NCBI GenBank assembly: GCA_951812775.1
Contig: OX638326.1
Coordinates: 2,801,391-2,865,390, forward strand
DNA length: 64,000 nucleotides
Direction of reading: 5' to 3'
DNA from: an uncultured Alphaproteobacteria bacterium
Lineage (GTDB): Bacteria > Pseudomonadota > Alphaproteobacteria > MPNO01 > UBA2964
Shown here: one piece after another, positions 18,356 to 29,428 of the stretch
How the letters are laid out: every line of letters begins with the position of its first letter
Position numbering within the stretch: position 1 is the first letter of the stretch
The notes under the pieces: model-generated
Told to the model about the DNA's origin: nothing
The model's input: the letters and a program-made list of their open reading frames with translations, nothing else
Databases searched by the model: none
Translations under genes and position numbers: made by a program

Positions 18356-19348
18356 ATGACCAATGCACGCTATAATGTAATCGGCGTCGGAAACGCCATT
18401 GTTGACGTAATTTCTGCAGCGCCGGAAACGCTTCTTCAGGAGCTCGGCCTTGATAAAGGCGTCATGACACTGATTGACGGAGAGCGTGGCGAAGAGCTCT
18501 ACGCGGCGATGGGGGCGAAGGTCGAAACTTCCGGTGGTTCGGCGGCCAACACACTGGCGGGTATTGCTTCATTGGGTGGCACCGGCGCCTATATAGGTAA
18601 GGTAAAAGACGACGGGCTCGGCCGCGTGTTTCGCGATGACTTAATGAAAACAGGCGTTGATTATCGTACGCAGCTGAGTGGTGACGGCCCGCCGACGGCG
18701 CGGTGCCTGATTTTCGTCACGTCGGATGCTGAGCGCACAATGCAAACCTGCCTCGGGATTTCTGTCGAGTTGGGCGCTGACGATATAGAGCAAGAAGCGA
18801 TTGCCGCCGCCGAGATCACATATCTTGAAGGTTATCTTTTTGATCCACCTGAGGCGAAAAAGGCCTTTGTGAAAGCAGCGGAGCTAGCGCATGCAGCTGA
18901 TCGTAAAGTCGCCTTGTCATTGTCTGATGCCTTTTGCGTCGAGCGTCATCGCGCAGAATTCATGCACCTGATATCAGGGCATGTTGATATCTTGTTTGCC
19001 AATGAAGCGGAGATCACCTCCTTATTTGAGGTAGAGAGTTTTGATGAGGCGGTAAAACTGACGGCCGGACATTGTGAGATTGCGGCCCTGACTCAGGGGG
19101 CGAATGGCTGTGTCGTTGTTGAAAAAGGCGCGATGCATGCGGTAGATGCCCAGCCAGTTGATAAAGTCGTCGATACAACAGGTGCAGGAGATTTGTACGC
19201 GGCAGGCTTCTTGTATGGCCTCACCCGCGGGTTTGAACTCCCGAATTGTGGCGCCATCGGCTCATTGGCGGCAGCGGAGGTCATAAGTCATTATGGTGCC
19301 CGACCCGAAACGCCACTTGCCGATTTACTGGCTGCCAGCGGTTTGTAA
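18356..19348 (+). CDS. PfkB-family kinase, probable adenosine kinase
   Basis: The 330-residue ribokinase-fold enzyme has GNAIVDVI near the N-terminus, the substrate loop GGSAANTLAGIASLGG (about 60-76) and the C-terminal anion-hole/catalytic-base motif DTTGAGDLYAAGFLYG (about 272-287). Similar alphaproteobacterial proteins are annotated as adenosine kinases, phosphorylating adenosine to AMP. Other nucleoside or sugar substrates are possible. Confidence 0.88.
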   Translation: MTNARYNVIGVGNAIVDVISAAPETLLQELGLDKGVMTLIDGERGEELYAAMGAKVETSGGSAANTLAGIASLGGTGAYIGKVKDDGLGRVFRDDLMKTGVDYRTQLSGDGPPTARCLIFVTSDAERTMQTCLGISVELGADDIEQEAIAAAEITYLEGYLFDPPEAKKAFVKAAELAHAADRKVALSLSDAFCVERHRAEFMHLISGHVDILFANEAEITSLFEVESFDEAVKLTAGHCEIAALTQGANGCVVVEKGAMHAVDAQPVDKVVDTTGAGDLYAAGFLYGLTRGFELPNCGAIGSLAAAEVISHYGARPETPLADLLAASGL

Positions 19349-19437
19349 TCCCGGAATTGAACCTCGCCCTGACTCACAGATACGCTTATCATTAGCTTCT
19401 TCTTGTTGGCAAAGGGTAAGCACTCCGAAGGCATGCG

Positions 19438-21036
19438 GTGAGCGCTGATACGGTTTGCGTTGTTGGGTCCGGTCCAGCCGGGGCGTGCGGCGGCATGTTT
19501 TCTGTGGCGGGCAGGGTTTGATGTAACGGTCCTTGATGGCGGGCTGACACCGGAACCTGAGGTCGCTGGTGATATTGCCGATTGGCACAAAGATCAGGAT
19601 GACGTGCGGCTCGTCAGCGCTGCGGCCCGCCGAACCAAAAACTCTCAACGCGCAAATTCCGACGACACTGAAAAATTCTTTCTCGGATCTGATTTTGTTT
19701 ACCGCGATACGGACTATCAATTACTGGAGAGCGTTGAGGGCGCTGATATCCGTACATCGCTTGCACTTGGGGGATTAAGTAACGTTTGGGGGGCTGCCTC
19801 TTTGCCCCTTACCGCGCGGGATACAGGCGGTTGGCCGGTTACTGGCGGCGATTTGGCGCCATACTACAAATCACTCAAAGAGATCATTGACGTTTGCGGC
19901 GAAAATGACGGGCTCGGCTCTCATTTCGGAGAAGATTTTTCTGCACCGAGTTTTGATCTTGGCCTGCAAGGCGGTGCCTTGCTCCAAGCGCTCGCCCCGC
20001 AACAAAGCAGACTGAAGGCGCGGGGTATTTCTTTTGGCCGGGCGCGGCTGGCTGTCGCAAATAAATATTCTGCTTCGCCGGAAGGATGTGTGTCTTGCGG
20101 TCATTGCATGATTGGTTGCCCGCACCGTGCGATTTTTAACGCGGCCTTTGTGATCGAGGAATTGCAGGCTAGAGAACGGTTTATATACCAGGCCGAAAAA
20201 ATTGTTGATCGGGTCATGGAGAATGGTCAGGGCGTCTCGGTTCAGGGCAGGGGCTTGATGATAGCACGCCGTTTGAGGTGAATTTCGACCGCGTATTTAT
20301 TGCAGCTGGCGCGGTATCGACCACCGCAATTATTGCCCGCTCTCGGCCTACTGAAGCGAGACCGATAAAGTTGCGAGACACGCAGCACTTTGTGTTTCCT
20401 TTAATGCGTTTTCGCGGCACAAAAGACGCGGCAACGGAGAAAACCAATCGCCTTTCCCAGATTTTTGTAGAGATCGATGATCCGGCTTTGTGTGACCGTT
20501 TGGTGCATCTGCAATTCTATGGGTACAACGACATCTTTATGAATGCGCTCAAAGAAAAGCTCGCATTGGTAAATAAGGTGGCGCCGTTCTTTGTTAATTT
20601 TCTCGCGCGTCACGCCATGATTGTTCAAGGGTTTCTGCATTCTGATGATTCCGGGTCTGTGAAGTTGTCGCTCGCACGGTCAGGTAAAGTACAGCTTGCC
20701 GGTGAGCCCAGCGCGCAAGCCCATAAAATTGCCCGCAAGGCGCAACAATCTATTGCGCGTTCCTGGCAGGCCTTTGGTGGCATGCCTGTCCCTGGCCAGA
20801 TCATGGTACCGCCGCCTGGCGCAAGTCGACACCTCGGAGCGAGCTTGCCGATGAGTGCTGCGCCTTCAGGTGACGAGACCGACACCCTTGGGCGGCCCGT
20901 AGGTTTGACCAGAGTGCATGCCGTGGATGCGAGTGTGCTGCCGCCAATTCCTGCGAGTACAGTCACTTATTCGGCGATGGCGAATGCCGCGAGAATTGTC
21001 GATGAAGTGGCGCGATTGGCGGAAACAGACCCATGA
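19438..21036 (+). pseudogene. GMC-family FAD oxidoreductase, broken by two frameshifts
   Basis: A GTG at 19438 opens a frame reading TVCVVGSGPAG, the FAD-binding dinucleotide fold. The sequence then continues in the +1 frame from a GGGG run at 19480-19483 (AAACFLWRAGFDVTVLDGG) and returns to the original frame near the GGGG run at 20250-20253 (GLDDSTPFEVNFDRVFIAAG). The shifts compensate each other, so the C-terminal VHAVDASVLPPIPASTVTYS is in register with the start, but the middle is unreadable without recoding. A ferredoxin-like CVSCGHCMIGCPHRAIFN segment is present, as in GMC-type oxidoreductases of surface-polysaccharide loci. Inactivation, or sequencing error in G-runs, are both possible. 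Confidence 0.8.
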
Positions 21037-21878
21037 AGAATTGCGCTGTTACAGGGGCAAACGGATATCTTGGTGGGGAAATTTCCAATGCTTTGGAAAC
21101 AGCAGGATGGAAGGTCACGCCTTTGGTTCGTCGGCCAGAGTTCTTAGGGCCTGACGCGCAACATTTCGCGTTGGGTGAGCCTGTTGATCCAAATGTTTTT
21201 GCCGGTGTTGATGCGTTGGTTCACTGTGCCTGGGATTTTTCACCGAAAGCAGAGGGTGACTATTTTCAAATCAATGTTGAGGGAACCAAAAAGCTAATTG
21301 AAGCAGCGACGTCGGCGGGCGTTGAAAAAATAATATTTATATCCTCAATGAGCGCCCACCCCGGCTGTCGGTCTAATTACGGGCAGGAGAAGCTTAAATG
21401 CGAAGGGCTGTCCCTTGAGATCGGTGGTGCTGTCATTAGACCGGGTCTTGTTTGGGGCGGGGCTGGTTCCGGACTCCATGGTGCGATAGAAGCGGCAACG
21501 AAGAGGTTGCCTGTCGTGCCCGTGTTGGCTGGCAACCTGCATCGTCTTTATATGTGTCATATAGAGGACCTTTCCCAACTTATATCCAATCTTGTTGAGC
21601 GGGACGCAATTCCAGCGGAACTACACATCGCGGCGGATAAAACACCCTGGTCAATGCGAGAGCTCGCAACCCATGTAGCTGAGGCCGTCGGGAAGCGACG
21701 AATTTTTCTGTCAGTTCCGTGGCCGTTGGTTTGGTTTGGGCTTAGATGCCTCGAAGCCCCAAGACTCAATCCAGCGTTTCGCAGTGACAGTGTGCTTGGA
21801 TTGACTCGCGGTGGTGATTTGCCTGATGCGGCGACATATTGCGATGGCTTTCGTCCGTATGACCGGGCAGGATTATGA
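21033..21878 (+). CDS. NAD-dependent epimerase/dehydratase family protein
   Basis: The 281-residue extended short-chain dehydrogenase has the Rossmann motif VTGANGYLGGEI at the N-terminus, an acidic/hydrophobic strand VDALVHCAWDF, and the catalytic Ser/Tyr-Lys region IFISSMSAH with SNYGQEKLKCE (YxxxK). This family acts on nucleotide sugars or related substrates. It overlaps the preceding oxidoreductase by 4 bp and is followed immediately by an AmpG-like transporter, so the three were probably one operon. The substrate is unknown. Confidence 0.85.
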   Translation: MKNCAVTGANGYLGGEISNALETAGWKVTPLVRRPEFLGPDAQHFALGEPVDPNVFAGVDALVHCAWDFSPKAEGDYFQINVEGTKKLIEAATSAGVEKIIFISSMSAHPGCRSNYGQEKLKCEGLSLEIGGAVIRPGLVWGGAGSGLHGAIEAATKRLPVVPVLAGNLHRLYMCHIEDLSQLISNLVERDAIPAELHIAADKTPWSMRELATHVAEAVGKRRIFLSVPWPLVWFGLRCLEAPRLNPAFRSDSVLGLTRGGDLPDAATYCDGFRPYDRAGL

Positions 21879-21879
21879 A

Positions 21880-23217
21880 ATGACTACGTGCAAGTATTTA
21901 AAACGCTGGAAAAGTGAACTTGAGGTGTTCAGGGATCGTCGCCATCTCGTCATCTTGTTGATGGGTTTTTCGAGCGGTTTACCCCTATTGCTGGGTTTTT
22001 CAACTTTGTCATGGTGGCTTAAGGGTGAAGGGATTTCAAAAACGGAAATAGGTCTATTTGTGGCCGTTGCTTGGCCCTACGCTTTTAAGGCTATTTGGGC
22101 ACCTATTGTGGACCATGTTCGCCTTCCTTTTTTGTGCAGGCGAATGGGACAGCGTCGCGGCTGGCTTCTGCCAATTCAAGTTTGTTTGATGTTCTCGATA
22201 ATCGCACTTGGTTGGAGTGACCCTAAGGAAAGTCTGACTTATATGGCCGTTATGGCAATTGTCGTGGCCTTTTTCTCGGCGACTCAGGATATTGTGATCG
22301 ACGCGTATCGAATAGAAATTCTTGATCAGAGCGAAACAGAACAGGGAGCAGGCTCTGGCAGCACCCAACTTGGCTATAGGGTCGGCCTTTTGATCGCTGG
22401 CGCTGGGGCCGTCGCTTTGTCTGACTATTTCGACTGGTTTTGGATTTATGCAATCATGGCAGCGTTTGTTCTGATCGGAATTTTTGCGGTGTTTATTGCG
22501 GATGACCCAAAAAATCATTTCCCCACGAAATTAAGCAGCGAACAGAAATCTTCAAGTTTGGCGCGTTTTGTTGGAACGCTTGAAGAAACCATCGTCCGAC
22601 CTTTTTTGGAGTTTTGGCGACGTACAAAGGCTGGGGCTGTTTGGGCGATCATTTTTATTTTGCTTTACAAATATGGGGACGCTTTTGCTGGTGCGATGGC
22701 TTATCCGTTTTATCTGGAACTAGGATTTACCGGTGTCGAAGTCGCTGCGGTTACCAAAGTATTTGGTATTTGTATGGCGGCAGCTGGGATTGTTGTCGGT
22801 GGATTTTTGATTCTTCGAAAAGGTGTTATCTGGGGCCTTGTGGTTGGAGGCATTCTTCAAGCGGTGACGAACCTGTTGTTTGCCTATTTGGCAGTGCAGG
22901 GCAAAGACTTGACTTGGCTGACTATTGCAATTGGTGCAGATAACTTTACTGGAGGGTTAGGGTCAGCTGCCTTTGTCGCCTTCTTGTCGAGGCTTTGTAA
23001 TGTCACGTTCACGGCCACACAATTTGCATTGTTTACCTCGCTCATGGCTATAAGCCGCATTTTATTAGCGGCGCCCTCAGGTTGGTTAGCTGATCAAATT
23101 GGTTGGGTTGCATTTTTTGCAGCGACAACGCTGTTGGCTGTTCCGGCATTATTACTAATCGTCGTAATAAATAGGTATTATGACCGCTTGCTCCCTGCCC
23201 GGGGGTCAGTTGATTAG
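21880..23217 (+). CDS. AmpG-type major facilitator transporter
   Basis: AmpG imports anhydromuropeptides for cell-wall recycling. The 445-residue form (ATG at 21880) has about 12 hydrophobic segments. The N-terminal region GFSSGLPLLLGFSTLSWWL, GISKTEIGLF and PYAFKAIWAPIVD, and the intracellular ATQDIVIDAYR, are typical of the AmpG family. Family members also transport siderophores, so the substrate is inferred. An earlier in-frame ATG at 21811 lies inside the upstream epimerase and is unlikely. Its 3' end overlaps a glycosyltransferase remnant on the other strand. Confidence 0.87.
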   Translation: MTTCKYLKRWKSELEVFRDRRHLVILLMGFSSGLPLLLGFSTLSWWLKGEGISKTEIGLFVAVAWPYAFKAIWAPIVDHVRLPFLCRRMGQRRGWLLPIQVCLMFSIIALGWSDPKESLTYMAVMAIVVAFFSATQDIVIDAYRIEILDQSETEQGAGSGSTQLGYRVGLLIAGAGAVALSDYFDWFWIYAIMAAFVLIGIFAVFIADDPKNHFPTKLSSEQKSSSLARFVGTLEETIVRPFLEFWRRTKAGAVWAIIFILLYKYGDAFAGAMAYPFYLELGFTGVEVAAVTKVFGICMAAAGIVVGGFLILRKGVIWGLVVGGILQAVTNLLFAYLAVQGKDLTWLTIAIGADNFTGGLGSAAFVAFLSRLCNVTFTATQFALFTSLMAISRILLAAPSGWLADQIGWVAFFAATTLLAVPALLLIVVINRYYDRLLPARGSVD

Positions 23218-23444
23218 CGTTTCCGTTGCTTCGATCACCGCATCAATTAGTCCGGCGACAATTGTTTTCAGCTCTTTGGCAAACGCGCTTTTATGTTTCC
23301 CGGCACACCAGACGATGTGGGCATTCGGAAAACTTGAGCGCAGAGCCCTGACAAAGGGCAGCTTCATCAGGGCATCTCCGATGAGACGCCACCGACATAA
23401 ACGAGGATGGATTGGATGTCTGGCGCGACTGAGGGGTTACTCAT
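23206..23444 (-). pseudogene. Truncated, frameshifted remnant of a family 9 glycosyltransferase (heptosyltransferase-like)
   Basis: Read on the minus strand, an ATG at 23442-23444 opens a frame giving SILVYVGGVSS. A one-base shift near 23380 then gives GDALMKLPFVRALRSSFPNA followed by HIVWCAGKHKSAFAKELK and a stop at 23206-23208. The blocks match the N-terminus of ADP-heptose:LPS-type (GT9) transferases, which are normally over 300 residues, so about three quarters of the gene is missing. The truncation point coincides with the 3' end of the AmpG-like gene, suggesting a deletion or insertion joined them. Confidence 0.65.
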
Positions 23445-23592
23445 AAATTTCTACAGGGCTATTTGCACGGAAAATTACTGTCACCGAACTAACGGGATTA
23501 TTTCACAAAACTGTCGCATTAACGAGGTAACATACGAGGCCTGCATTTAGAATGGGCAGGCGATGAACCGCGGTTAAGCGGAAAAGGAAAAT

Positions 23593-24132
23593 TTGATTTT
23601 GACAGATAGATTACAGATCGTTGAGGGCGATATTACGCTGCTCGATGTCGATGCCATTGTGAACGCCGCAAATGAAACGCTGCTCGGAGGTGGTGGCGTT
23701 GATGGTGCTATTCACCGGGCTGCCGGTCCCAAACTCTTGGAGGAATGCCGCACCCTCGGTGGATGCGCGACCGGAAATGCGAAAATGACAGCGGGCTACG
23801 AACTGAAAGCGCGCTATGTGATTCACGCCGTCGGTCCCGTTTGGCGAAACGGAACGGTCAATGAGGAGGTGTTGCTGGCCAACTGTTATCGGCGCTGTCT
23901 TGAAATCGCTGGCGAGCATCGATTGAAGACAATTGCATTCCCGGCAATTAGCATAGGGGTCTACCGGTTTCCGTTAAAGCTGGCAGCAGAAATCGCCGTT
24001 TCAACCGTGGCCGAGACGTTGCGAAAATTTCCGGGCATCGAGACCGTTATCTTCGTTTGCTTTAATCAGGAATCTGCAACCACCCACCAAGCGGCGCTCG
24101 ACACTATTTACGCCGACGCGCCTTCTTTTTAG
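23593..24132 (+). CDS. Macro-domain protein (O-acetyl-ADP-ribose deacetylase-like)
   Basis: The 179-residue protein is a single macro domain with the ADP-ribose-binding motifs [22 protein letters not shown] (shown in two parts: [10 protein letters not shown] and [16 protein letters not shown]), [10 protein letters not shown] and [12 protein letters not shown]. It resembles YmdB, which removes O-acetyl-ADP-ribose or ADP-ribose from substrates. The start is TTG at 23593 with AAGGA just upstream and no nearby ATG. The 3' end overlaps the convergent malic enzyme gene by 29 bp. Confidence 0.92.
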   Translation: MILTDRLQIVEGDITLLDVDAIVNAANETLLGGGGVDGAIHRAAGPKLLEECRTLGGCATGNAKMTAGYELKARYVIHAVGPVWRNGTVNEEVLLANCYRRCLEIAGEHRLKTIAFPAISIGVYRFPLKLAAEIAVSTVAETLRKFPGIETVIFVCFNQESATTHQAALDTIYADAPSF

Positions 24133-26476
24133 GGGTTTGCGCCTGATGTGCGGCGAGAACGGCATCAGTGACGATATCTGAAACTGTTGCATCCAGCCGC
24201 GCAATTTGCGCTGGCTTGCTAAGCCCGACAAGCAATGGGCCGATGACAGTGCCGCCACCCAATTTTTGTAGCAGCCTGGAAGAGATTGCCGCCGAGAACA
24301 GTCCTGGCATAATCAGGACGTTCGCAGGTCCTTTGAGACGGCTGAACGGGTAGAGAGTCTTCATGTCCTGATCCAGCGCGACACTGACCGTCATTTCCCC
24401 TTCATAGGCAAAGTCACGTTCTTCAGAATCGAGAATTTCAACGGCGCGTTTAATCTCGCCGGTGATATCGCTGGATCGACCGCCAAAACTCGTATGAGAC
24501 AGAAGGGCAACCCGTGGTTCATGGCCCAGCTGTCGGGCTTTGGCAGCGGACTGAATGGCGAAGTCCGCCAGCTGTTCCGCCGAAGGTCGCTCATGTACCA
24601 AAGTGTCCGCGATAAACACAGTTCTGTCGCGGGCGGACACCACCGTTAGCCCAAACAGCTGCTGGTCTTTTTCAATATCAATGGCGCGTGCCAGATCATT
24701 CCAGCAGGTTGGTGAGTTACGGGTGAGGCCGGTGACCATTGCATCGGCGTCGCCACAGGCGACCATGCAGGCGGCAAAAATGTTGCGATCCCGATTGACC
24801 ATACGCTGGCAGTCACGATAAAGGGCGCCACTGCGCGCGAGGCGCTTATAGAGATAATCCGTATAATGCTTGTTGCGCTTGGACAGACGGGCATTATGGG
24901 CTTCGATTGCCTCGCTGCCTTCAAAACCAAGCGCCGACATTTTCTCCGCGACCACGTCATCGCGTCCGATGAGAACGGGCGTTCCATAGCCCGAATTACG
25001 GAATACCTGGGCGGCCCGAATGACCTTTTTTTCTTCGCCTTCGGCAAACACAACTCGCTTGGGCTGTTTCTTAACCTGCTCAAATATTTCGTTGAGGCTG
25101 CCGACGGTTGGATCAAGCCGTGCTTCGAGCGCTGCGCGATAGGTGTTCATGTTGGATATTTTTTTCCGCGCAACGCCGGTTTTGATGGCCGCCGCTGCGA
25201 CGGCGGGCGGTACGGCAGAAATAAGACGCGGATCAAACGGTGTCGGAATCAGATAGTCAGGCCCAAATTGTAAATGTTGGCCGGAATAAGCGCCGCTTAC
25301 CTCATCAGGCACATCTTCACGAGCTAGAGCTGCTAAAGCCTCAGCGGCGGCAACCTTCATCTCGTCATTAATGCGCCGGGCCCGTACGTCGAGGGCCCCG
25401 CGGAAAATATATGGGAAGCCGAGCACATTATTGATCTGGTTTGGATAATCAGATCGACCGGTTGCCACGATGGCGTCTTTGCGAACCGATTTGACATCTT
25501 CTGGTGTAATTTCGGGGTCTGGGTTGGCAAGGGCGAAAATAATCGGTTGTTTGCCCATGGATTTCACCATCTTTTTGGTGACCGCTCCCGCGACAGAAAC
25601 GCCAAAGAATACGTCTGATCCTTGCATCGCTTCTTCAAGCGTACGGGCGTCAGTGTCTATGGCGTGGGCTGATTTCCATTGGTTCATACCGGCTTTGCGA
25701 CCGCGATAAACGACACCCCTCGAATCACACAGAGTGAAGTTCTTTTTGGTGAAGCCCATTGCGACGAACAACTCAAGGCAGGCGATTGCAGCCGCACCGG
25801 CACCGTTGACGACCATCTTGGTTTTCTTGAGATTGCGTCCTGTAAGATCCAGCGCGTTGATTAAGCCTGCTGCTGCGATCACGGCTGTGCCGTGCTGATC
25901 GTCATGGAACACCGGAATGTCCATGATTTCCTTGAGGCGTTGCTCAATAATAAAACATTCCGGGGCTTTGATGTCTTCGAGATTAATGCCGCCAAAGCCA
26001 GGCCCTAGAAACCGGACACAGTTGACAAATTCGTCGACATCCCGCGTATCGACTTCCAGATCAACGGCGTCGATATCTGCAAAAGTCTTGAACAGAACAC
26101 ATTTGCCTTCCATGACGGGTTTGGCCCCCATGGCGCCGAGATCGCCAAGGCCAAGAACGGCCGTACCGTTGGAAATAACGGCGACCATATTGCCTTTATT
26201 TGTGTAGTCGTAGGTGGTGCCTTCATCCTCAGCGATCTTTAGGCAGGGTGCTGCAACGCCGGGGGAATAGGCGAGTGATAAATCCCGCTGGGTGGTGATG
26301 GTCTTGAGTGGGGCGATCGATAATTTGCCAGGTGGCGGCCCTGCGTGGAGCGCTAACGCTTCGCGTTCAAGGTTGCTGATCCGATTCTGACCAGTTCCAT
26401 TGCTTGCTTTTGATTTCGCCGCAGATTTCTTGGTTGCCGATTTGCGGACTGCTGCCTTCTTTGCCTTACGGACCAT
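24104..26476 (-). CDS. maeB: NADP-dependent malic enzyme with phosphotransacetylase-like domain
   Basis: MaeB decarboxylates malate to pyruvate with NADP reduction. The 790-residue protein has the malic enzyme half (about 30-450; [40 protein letters not shown]) and a C-terminal phosphotransacetylase-like half (about 455-780; [39 protein letters not shown]), the usual two-domain MaeB architecture. The C-terminal domain is generally regulatory, for example acetyl-CoA sensing, and not a functional PTA. Lys/Ala-rich basic extensions flank both ends. Confidence 0.96.
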   Translation of the reverse strand: MVRKAKKAAVRKSATKKSAAKSKASNGTGQNRISNLEREALALHAGPPPGKLSIAPLKTITTQRDLSLAYSPGVAAPCLKIAEDEGTTYDYTNKGNMVAVISNGTAVLGLGDLGAMGAKPVMEGKCVLFKTFADIDAVDLEVDTRDVDEFVNCVRFLGPGFGGINLEDIKAPECFIIEQRLKEIMDIPVFHDDQHGTAVIAAAGLINALDLTGRNLKKTKMVVNGAGAAAIACLELFVAMGFTKKNFTLCDSRGVVYRGRKAGMNQWKSAHAIDTDARTLEEAMQGSDVFFGVSVAGAVTKKMVKSMGKQPIIFALANPDPEITPEDVKSVRKDAIVATGRSDYPNQINNVLGFPYIFRGALDVRARRINDEMKVAAAEALAALAREDVPDEVSGAYSGQHLQFGPDYLIPTPFDPRLISAVPPAVAAAAIKTGVARKKISNMNTYRAALEARLDPTVGSLNEIFEQVKKQPKRVVFAEGEEKKVIRAAQVFRNSGYGTPVLIGRDDVVAEKMSALGFEGSEAIEAHNARLSKRNKHYTDYLYKRLARSGALYRDCQRMVNRDRNIFAACMVACGDADAMVTGLTRNSPTCWNDLARAIDIEKDQQLFGLTVVSARDRTVFIADTLVHERPSAEQLADFAIQSAAKARQLGHEPRVALLSHTSFGGRSSDITGEIKRAVEILDSEERDFAYEGEMTVSVALDQDMKTLYPFSRLKGPANVLIMPGLFSAAISSRLLQKLGGGTVIGPLLVGLSKPAQIARLDATVSDIVTDAVLAAHQAQTPKKKARRRK

Positions 26477-26640
26477 AGACTCCCCCTACCCCTAAAATTC
26501 CGGGGCATAACTTGATGGTTTTCAATGATTTAGGCAAGCAACGATTATGTTACGGCGCCCCGTGATTCATTCTGTCTATAAGGTCTGAATCTCTGATCAG
26601 TGTGGTTTGTCTGTGTTCAGGCGAATGATAGACTGACCCT

Positions 26641-29340
26641 ATGGCTGATGGCGGGCAGACAGGAACGGCAAAAAAAGCGTCTAAAAAGACGTCGACGCCT
26701 GCTGCCGTGACGCCAATGATGGCGCAGTATCTCGAAATCAAGAATGATCACCCCGATTGCCTGTTGTTTTACCGCATGGGTGACTTCTATGAGCTCTTCT
26801 TTGATGACGCGGTACAGGCCTCGGCGGCGCTCGATATCACCCTGACACATCGCGGCAAACATGAAGGCGAAGACATTCCGATGTGCGGTGTACCGGTACA
26901 TGCTGCCGAGACCTATCTTGCCCGCTTGATTAAGAAGGGGTTCCGCGTCGCGGTTTGTGAACAGACCGAAAGCCCTGCAGAAGCCAAAAAACGTGGCTCG
27001 AAGTCGGTTGTTGCGCGTGACGTTGTACGGGTCGTTACGCCAGGAACAATTACCGAAGAAACGCTGCTTGATGCAACACAGAACAATTATCTGGCGGCAT
27101 TGGCGGAGGCGCAGGGCGCGTTGGCATTGTCCTGGCTCGATATTTCCACAGGGGGATTTGCTGTTCAGACGACAGAGGCCGGCGCACTTGGGGCGGCCCT
27201 GGCACGAATAGAACCAGGAGAACTGCTGGTACCGGATCGATTGCTTCAATCGGAAGACCTGTTCGAGCTGTTCAAAGACTGGAAAGACGCGTTGGTACCG
27301 TTACCGTCGAGCAAGTTTGACAGCGAGGCGGGTCGAAAAAGGCTGGAGAGTATATTCGGCGTCACGTCACTCGATAGCTTTGGAAATTTTTCGCGGCCGG
27401 AAGTTGCGGCTTGCGGCGCTCTGATTTCCTATGTGGAGCTGACGCAAAAAGGCCGCCTGCCGCATCTCGATAGCCCCAGGCAGGTTTCAGGTGGAGCTGT
27501 TCTCGAAATAGATATGGCGACCCGCCGCAATCTGGAGATGTCCCGCACTTTGTCGGGGGACCGGGCGGGATCGCTATTATCGGTTATTGATCGCACCATT
27601 ACAGGAGCTGGTGGTAGATTGCTCAGTGCATGGCTTTCTGCGCCGTTAACCGGCGTCGATGCCATCAATGCCAGGCTCGATGCCGTCCAGCTGTTTTGTG
27701 AAGATGCGAGCCTTCGGGACCGCGTGCGGGAACAGTTGGCGGTGAGTGCAGATATTGAACGGGCGCTTTCCAGAATATCGCTTGGGCGCGGAGGTCCGAG
27801 AGACCTTGCGGCTATTCGCGAAGGGCTGAAAGTCGCGGCGAAACTTCAGACAATATTACAGGAGCACAATTGGTCGGACCTGCCTGGCGCAATTGCCGAA
27901 GCCGCCACCCAGCTCGGTGAACATTCGACACTTGTTAGTCGACTTGAGCGCGCCCTTGTGCCGGATTTGCCGCTCCTTACTCGCGATGGCGGATTTATCG
28001 CGCTGGGCTACGCACCTGAGCTTGATGAGTTGATTACCTTGCGCGATGAAAGTCGGCAGCTCATCGCTGGGCTTCAGGCCAAATATTGCGATGAGACCGG
28101 CGTGCCATCTCTAAAAATCCGTCACAATAATGTGCTGGGTTATTATATTGAGGTCACGCCGTCACATGCTGACAAGGTTCCCGTCGGCGATGACTCGCCC
28201 TTTATTCACCGTCAAACTCTCGTCAGCGCAATGCGTTTCAGCACCGTGGAACTTGGTGAATTGGCGGGGCGCATCAGCAAGGCGGCGGATCAGGCATTAG
28301 CGCTTGAGCAAGAACTTTTTCAGGATATGGCATCTGAGGTGATCGGGCGGGACAAAGAGATTGCCGCTGCCGCCCAGTCCCTGGCCCGGCTCGATGTCTT
28401 TGCCGCCCTGGCGGATATGGCACTGGAGAACCGGTATGTCCGACCCCTTATCGATAATGGGCTGAAGTTTGAAATATCGGCCGGACGCCACCCGGTCGTG
28501 GAAAAAGCCTTAAAAGATAGTAGCGCGACGGAATTTGTGCCCAATGATTGCGACCTGGCGCAGGCAAATCGCCTCTGGTTGTTGACCGGCCCCAACATGG
28601 CAGGCAAAAGCACGTTTCTGCGGCAAAATGCCTTGATTGTTATCCTGGCCCAGATGGGATCTTTTGTTCCTGCAAAAGCTGCGCATATCGGTGTCGTTGA
28701 TCGCGTTTTTAGCCGCGTTGGGGCGGCGGATGATCTCGCCAGGGGGCGCTCCACCTTTATGGTCGAGATGGTCGAAACCGCGACAATTCTTAATCAGGCA
28801 AGCGAACGCTCTTTGGTGATACTCGATGAAATTGGCCGTGGCACAGCGACCTTTGACGGGCTGTCAATTGCCTGGGCGGCGCTCGAACATATTCATGAGT
28901 TCAATAAAAGCCGGGCACTCTTTGCTACGCACTATCATGAGTTGACGGCGCTTGCCTCGCGGCTATCGGCTTTGAGATGCCATACCATGCTGGTTAAGGA
29001 ATGGCAGAACGATGTTGTGTTCCTGCATGAGGTTGGCGCAGGCTCTGCTGACCGGTCCTATGGCATTCACGTTGGTAAACTCGCGGGTCTTCCGGCCAGC
29101 GTGATAGATCGGGCGGAGGAAGTGTTGTCCGCCTTGCAATCCGGCGAGCAGGCCGGTGCAACAGCGCGGCTGGCTGATGACCTGCCATTATTTCAGGCAG
29201 CGCGGCCACTTTCCGGATCACAAAACGAGCCAGACAAGCTGGCCGAAATGCTCTCTGAGACCAATCCTGATGCCATGACCCCGCGTGAAGCCCTGGAGTT
29301 TTTGTATCAGCTTAAATCGATGGCTTCCGACAAAGATTAA
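26641..29340 (+). CDS. mutS: DNA mismatch repair protein MutS
   Basis: MutS recognises mismatches and small loops. The 899-residue protein has the mismatch-binding motif in [17 protein letters not shown] (Phe-x-Glu), connector and lever domains, and the ATPase with Walker [10 protein letters not shown] (about 650), [12 protein letters not shown] and Walker [11 protein letters not shown]. It begins with a short Lys/Thr-rich tail. No clear Shine-Dalgarno precedes the ATG. It is divergent from maeB and heads the conserved mutS-glnD-murJ-trpS run. Confidence 0.98.
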   Translation: MADGGQTGTAKKASKKTSTPAAVTPMMAQYLEIKNDHPDCLLFYRMGDFYELFFDDAVQASAALDITLTHRGKHEGEDIPMCGVPVHAAETYLARLIKKGFRVAVCEQTESPAEAKKRGSKSVVARDVVRVVTPGTITEETLLDATQNNYLAALAEAQGALALSWLDISTGGFAVQTTEAGALGAALARIEPGELLVPDRLLQSEDLFELFKDWKDALVPLPSSKFDSEAGRKRLESIFGVTSLDSFGNFSRPEVAACGALISYVELTQKGRLPHLDSPRQVSGGAVLEIDMATRRNLEMSRTLSGDRAGSLLSVIDRTITGAGGRLLSAWLSAPLTGVDAINARLDAVQLFCEDASLRDRVREQLAVSADIERALSRISLGRGGPRDLAAIREGLKVAAKLQTILQEHNWSDLPGAIAEAATQLGEHSTLVSRLERALVPDLPLLTRDGGFIALGYAPELDELITLRDESRQLIAGLQAKYCDETGVPSLKIRHNNVLGYYIEVTPSHADKVPVGDDSPFIHRQTLVSAMRFSTVELGELAGRISKAADQALALEQELFQDMASEVIGRDKEIAAAAQSLARLDVFAALADMALENRYVRPLIDNGLKFEISAGRHPVVEKALKDSSATEFVPNDCDLAQANRLWLLTGPNMAGKSTFLRQNALIVILAQMGSFVPAKAAHIGVVDRVFSRVGAADDLARGRSTFMVEMVETATILNQASERSLVILDEIGRGTATFDGLSIAWAALEHIHEFNKSRALFATHYHELTALASRLSALRCHTMLVKEWQNDVVFLHEVGAGSADRSYGIHVGKLAGLPASVIDRAEEVLSALQSGEQAGATARLADDLPLFQAARPLSGSQNEPDKLAEMLSETNPDAMTPREALEFLYQLKSMASDKD

Positions 29341-29428
29341 TCCGGTGAAAAAGCGACAATCCGTTCGATTGCGACGATTGACTGTGCTAGTGATAACGAA
29401 ACCAGCAAGAGCAATGTGACCGTCAATC

